Shown: positions 62,701-64,000 of the stretch, piece by piece | Layout: each line of letters begins with the position of its first letter | How positions within the stretch are numbered: the first letter of the stretch is position 1 | Source: Branchiostoma floridae | Taxonomy: Eukaryota > Chordata > Leptocardii > Amphioxiformes > Branchiostomatidae | Direction of reading: 5' to 3' | Length of the DNA stretch: 64,000 bases | Assembly (NCBI RefSeq): GCF_000003815.2 | Contig: NC_049988.1 | Coordinates: 22,413,461-22,477,460, forward strand | Translations under genes and position numbers: made by a program | The notes under the pieces: model-generated | What the model was told of the DNA's origin: nothing | Databases searched by the model: none | What the model saw: the letters and a program-made list of their open reading frames with translations, nothing else

Positions 62701-63901
62701 CAACGGAGGCACCACGTGAGTAGGCTGTATCTGGCATTTTTATAAGATATGTCACATGCATAGTCAAAAGCCAACAACATGCAAAAGTACGACTGTCATC
62801 TTTTGAGTATACGTCCAAATTGAATACGTTTGATACGTGCTGGATATGGGTAAATCACGAAATGAATTACATGTAATTTCTAAGTAAATATGACTTAATG
62901 AGTGAATATTAAGTGAATGGAAGGATGTATGGATAGATTGGAGTAGATGAAAAAACGCGAAAGAATGGATGGATGGATGTATTGATGGATGGAATGGATG
63001 AACAGCGAACGAGCAAAATTAAAAAAGGAAATGACCAAATAGCAGCACTCAAGCATCTGAATATGGTTATGGAAACGGTCAGACGTTTCAGGTAGCATCC
63101 ACTAGCTTTCGTCAATGACGTTGCTACGTATCTTATTACCTGGATGTCGCCGACGTATGAAGCGTAAATAATTGCAATTTGTTGTACTCCTTTTTTACGG
63201 GATTCCAGAATGACCCTGCAGACGACAGTCGACTTCTCGGCAGGTTCGGGACCACGCCTGGCGACGTTACCTGTCGTACACTGGTACAAACAGCACACCT
63301 CCGAGTTCTACGTACCTGCAACGTCTGCGTCAGGTAAGGGACGTTACCTTTTGCCCATTGGTAAAATGTTCAGCAAAGCACGTACACTGTTAAGCCCGTA
63401 TCCTACATCGCACCCCGAATTTTCTCCCGACTAATCCCCAAGTAAGCTCGGCGCTTTATTTTATTTCGCTGGATTGGGAGTAGCCTGGAACCCATCCTAT
63501 TCTACTTTAAGCACACTCCTCTGATCGCATCCAACTTGAATGCCAGTCCAATGCACATTACATATATACACATACATACATAGCCATACTCTTATCGAGT
63601 TGTAACATTGACAAAGTGAATCCTTAGCTGCAGAAAATCTATGGCGCCCTCCGTCTCAAGGGATGATTGTAAATGTCTGATGTAGATGGCTTATGTTTAA
63701 ATAACGTTTATGTGCTCTTTAGGTACCCCAGTGGTTTTCAGCCTGGCGTCTCCCTCCGACTACGGGTCTGGCCAGGCCGGTCCGCCCCCCAGGCTGCAGC
63801 TGGACCCGGCGGCGGGCAGGGTGGCGTGGGGCGCCGACGGGCTGCAGAGCGGGCTCTGGTCCGCGCTGGTGGTCGTACAGGACGCTGTCACGGGAGTCAA
63901 G
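59771..63901 (+). CDS. Extracellular multi-module protein, first five exons (continues beyond window)
   Basis: Five exons join in frame: 59771-60185, 61911-62104, 62573-62715, 63209-63333 and 63723-63901. Phases are 1, 0, 2, 1 and 0. The amino end MWWTTRILLCCFVVSLFPYHVAA is a good signal peptide, so the protein enters the secretory path. Exon 1 then encodes a beta-rich module with the pattern IIASPAEVDFTGSDWDDPRR, which resembles Calx-beta-like extracellular repeats. Exons 2-5 encode a beta-strand-rich segment with a paired CC (LSQCCRSN) and the string LQLDPAAGRVAWGADGLQSG. No transmembrane segment is seen in the part present. I do not recognise the gene. The weakest junction is the exon 2 donor (GTGATT), chosen because it keeps frame and avoids the stop at 62128. 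GC-rich third positions set the exons apart from the introns. Confidence 0.75.
60186..61910 (+). other. Intron 1 of extracellular protein gene
   Basis: Holds a CAGACGTTTCAGATAGCATCC repeat fragment at about 60280, a duplicated AGTAAGAATGTACAT at 61086-61120 and a degenerate piece of the GGTGGGTTCACACGT MITE family near 61138-61260. No additional exon recognised. Confidence 0.5.
62230..62345. repeat. Short tandem duplication in intron 2
   Basis: Two copies of a unit with TGTTTTGT.TGTACAAC and CTCGCCTTTACAAGGTAGAAAT-type text, about 90 bp apart. Confidence 0.6.
62925..63000. repeat. (ATGG)n microsatellite
   Basis: GATGGATGGATG-type run in intron 3 of the extracellular protein gene. Confidence 0.85.
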
Positions 63902-64000
63902 GTACGTCGCCGTCCATATTTTCAGCTCTCGCTGCACCAAGCAGTGGTCTAGTGCGTAGGACTTTCACTATTCGTTGTATGCATGTTTGAATTGAGCCGC

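Overview
The window looks like nuclear DNA of an invertebrate chordate, most likely a cephalochordate (amphioxus, Branchiostoma type). The evidence is multi-exon genes with GT-AG introns, a C-type lectin with a repeat neck, a KBTBD-like BTB-BACK-Kelch gene, a tandem C2H2 zinc-finger family, and a dense mix of short inverted-repeat transposons, tRNA-derived SINEs and 5'-truncated non-LTR retrotransposons. The species is inferred from style and content, not proven. No bacterial operon, CRISPR array or phage is present.

Layout. (1) 1-2.0 kb: a DNA-transposon-like element (789-1964). (2) 2.2-25.4 kb: three paralogous zinc-finger genes, all on the minus strand, with homologous upstream introns. 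ZNF-1 (2253-3132) is frameshifted and its upstream region is cut off next to a LINE copy. ZNF-2 (6518-8692) is intact, with 24 fingers in 12 two-finger modules; one finger lacks a cysteine. ZNF-3 (20792-22870) has an expanded 12-residue N-terminal repeat and is cut short by a LINE tail; its orphaned last fingers lie at 20400-20700. A C-type lectin gene with a long coiled-coil neck (12501-14927, minus), several SINEs and tandem repeats lie between ZNF-2 and ZNF-3. A 1.5-kb inverted-repeat element filled with a 19-bp satellite sits in the ZNF-3 intron. (3) 26-29 kb: a LINE 3' end and a ~290-bp tandem array interrupted by a MITE. (4) 29.1-33.1 kb, minus: a complete five-exon KBTBD-like gene. (5) 34.3-50.9 kb, plus: a gene for a single-pass membrane protein with ankyrin repeats, with two exons partly copied in tandem. 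Its largest intron (38.3-47.8 kb) holds transposons and a ~180-bp tandem repeat. (6) 51-59 kb: no convincing gene; MITEs, SINEs, and a deleted mariner nested in another element. (7) 59.8-63.9 kb, plus: the first five exons of a secreted or membrane extracellular protein that runs off the right edge.

The genes do not form a pathway. The ZNF proteins are probable nuclear DNA-binding proteins, the lectin is probably secreted, the KBTBD protein is a probable Cullin-3 adaptor, and the other two are a membrane protein and an extracellular protein of unknown role. The most striking feature is how often paralogous copies give an 'empty site', so that insertions, truncations and exon duplications can be read directly.
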